Positions 45,440 to 46,132 of a stretch of DNA of 46,132 bases are shown in pieces. How positions within the stretch are numbered: position 1 is the first letter of the stretch; every line of letters begins with the position of its first letter. Under the pieces are notes generated by a model, which saw only the letters and a list, made by a program, of their open reading frames with translations, did no database searches and was not told the origin of the DNA. Made by a program: the position numbers and the translations under genes. This stretch comes from Mycobacterium sp. (GTDB taxonomy: Bacteria; Actinomycetota; Actinomycetes; Mycobacteriales; Mycobacteriaceae), in NCBI RefSeq assembly GCF_025965855.1, contig NZ_JAOPWB010000268.1, positions 1-46,132 of the forward strand, read 5' to 3'.

Positions 45440-46132
45440 GTGAGCCTTCGAACGCTGCCAACCGGGACCTCGCGAACGTCCCGCACAAACGCCCGGACGT
45501 CCAAACGGTACGACGGCATCTTCGACGGTTACAACAGACTCGGTAGCTACTCGAAGGCCTTCGACGAGATGTTCGATGCCCAGGGCAACGTCCGCGGACC
45601 GTACAAGGGCATCTTCGCCGAGCTTGCCCCGTCGGATGCCTCTGAGCTGGAAGCCCGCGCCGACGCGCTGGGCCGCGCCTTCACCGACCAGGGCATCACG
45701 TTCTCGCTGTCCGGCCAGGAGCGGCCGTTTCCCCTCGACCTCGTGCCGCGAGTCATTTCCGCGGCGGAGTGGACGCGACTCGAGCGCGGCATCACCCAGC
45801 GGGTCAAGGCGCTCGAGCATTACCTCGACGACATCTACGGCGAGCAGGAGATCCTGCGCGACGGCGTCATCCCTCGCCGTCTCGTCACGTCCTGCGAGCA
45901 CTTTCACCGCGAGGCGGTGGGCATCGCCCCGCCCAACGGCGTGCGCATCCACGTCGCAGGCATCGACCTCGTCCGCGACGCAAAGGGCGATTTTCGGGTG
46001 CTCGAGGACAACCTGCGCTCTCCGTCCGGTGTCTCCTACGTGATGGAGAACCGGCGCACGATGGCCCGGGTCTTCCCGAACCTGTTCGCCACCCACCGGG
46101 TGCGGTCGGTCGGCGACTACTCGTCGCATCTG
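45440..46132 (+). CDS. Circularly permuted ATP-grasp protein (Rv2411c-like), 3' end outside the window
   Basis: 231 codons to the window edge without a stop. An in-frame TGA at 45434-45436 leaves the GTG at 45440 as the first start. After a basic Ser/Thr/Arg-rich leader of about 23 residues come motifs of the type 2 circularly permuted ATP-grasp family: DEMFDAQGNVRGPYKGIF, FPLDLVPRVISAAEW, and FRVLEDNLRSPSGVSYVMEN with the nucleotide-contact residues. Such enzymes probably form amide bonds and are often found with alpha-E and transglutaminase-like genes, expected just beyond the window. Product unknown. Confidence 0.9.
   Translation, partial: MSLRTLPTGTSRTSRTNARTSKRYDGIFDGYNRLGSYSKAFDEMFDAQGNVRGPYKGIFAELAPSDASELEARADALGRAFTDQGITFSLSGQERPFPLDLVPRVISAAEWTRLERGITQRVKALEHYLDDIYGEQEILRDGVIPRRLVTSCEHFHREAVGIAPPNGVRIHVAGIDLVRDAKGDFRVLEDNLRSPSGVSYVMENRRTMARVFPNLFATHRVRSVGDYSSHL

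Noticed and set aside
1..46132. CRISPR arrays, tRNA/rRNA genes, insertion sequences, prophage attachment sites
   Set aside because: No regularly spaced repeats, no tRNA-like cloverleaf, no transposase or integrase motif and no direct repeats bounding the island were seen on reading.

Overview
The window is GC-rich mycobacterial chromosome. Conserved flanks match, gene for gene and in inverted orientation, the M. tuberculosis stretch from Rv2436 (rbsK) to Rv2411c: ribokinase, membrane cyclase, MscS-type channel, proA, MoxR/VWA pair, nadD, rsfS, gpgP, octT, degV, then comEA, comEC, holA, rpsT and a circularly permuted ATP-grasp gene. Several M. tuberculosis features are missing: the ahpC/oxyR/PE-PPE block between Rv2434c and proA, the Rv2422-Rv2424c block (a VapBC pair sits there), and eis between degV and comEA. 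The species cannot be fixed by eye; a nontuberculous mycobacterium, possibly of the M. avium type, fits best.

Region by region. 1-3219: partial rbsK, then divergently a sensor-type membrane cyclase with degenerate catalytic residues. 3216-4622: an MscS channel with a degenerate cyclic-nucleotide domain. 4691-8309: proA and a MoxR ATPase/VWA pair. 8414-9059: VapBC-like toxin-antitoxin pair. 9131-12463: a tightly overlapping run nadD-rsfS-gpgP-octT-degV, which includes two genes of methylglucose lipopolysaccharide synthesis.

12470-41350 is a roughly 29 kb island between degV and comEA. Its core is a bimodular polyketide synthase (3703 aa) divergent from papA, an mmpL10-type exporter, a secreted PE-PPE-type acyltransferase/hydrolase and a fatty acyl-AMP ligase. 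This gene set and orientation match the trehalose polyphleate (TPP) locus of nontuberculous mycobacteria and are analogous to the sulfolipid and polyacyltrehalose loci of M. tuberculosis. The same strand continues into a DapB-like oxidoreductase and an MmpS-MmpL4/5-type pair whose link to TPP is unknown. The PKS has KS-AT-KR-ACP then KS-AT-DH-ER-KR-ACP; module 1 has no dehydratase, although phleic acids need a double bond from that step, so the module 2 DH probably serves both.

On the far side of the PKS lies a minus-strand cassette: two acyl-CoA dehydrogenases, a patatin-like phospholipase with an intact cyclic-nucleotide-binding domain, and an FHA-domain cyclase. A short decayed copy of the acyl-CoA dehydrogenase lies directly behind the PKS stop codon and may mark the recombination junction. 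Conserved housekeeping genes resume at comEA (41506) and run to the window end. No tRNA, rRNA, CRISPR or insertion sequence was found.
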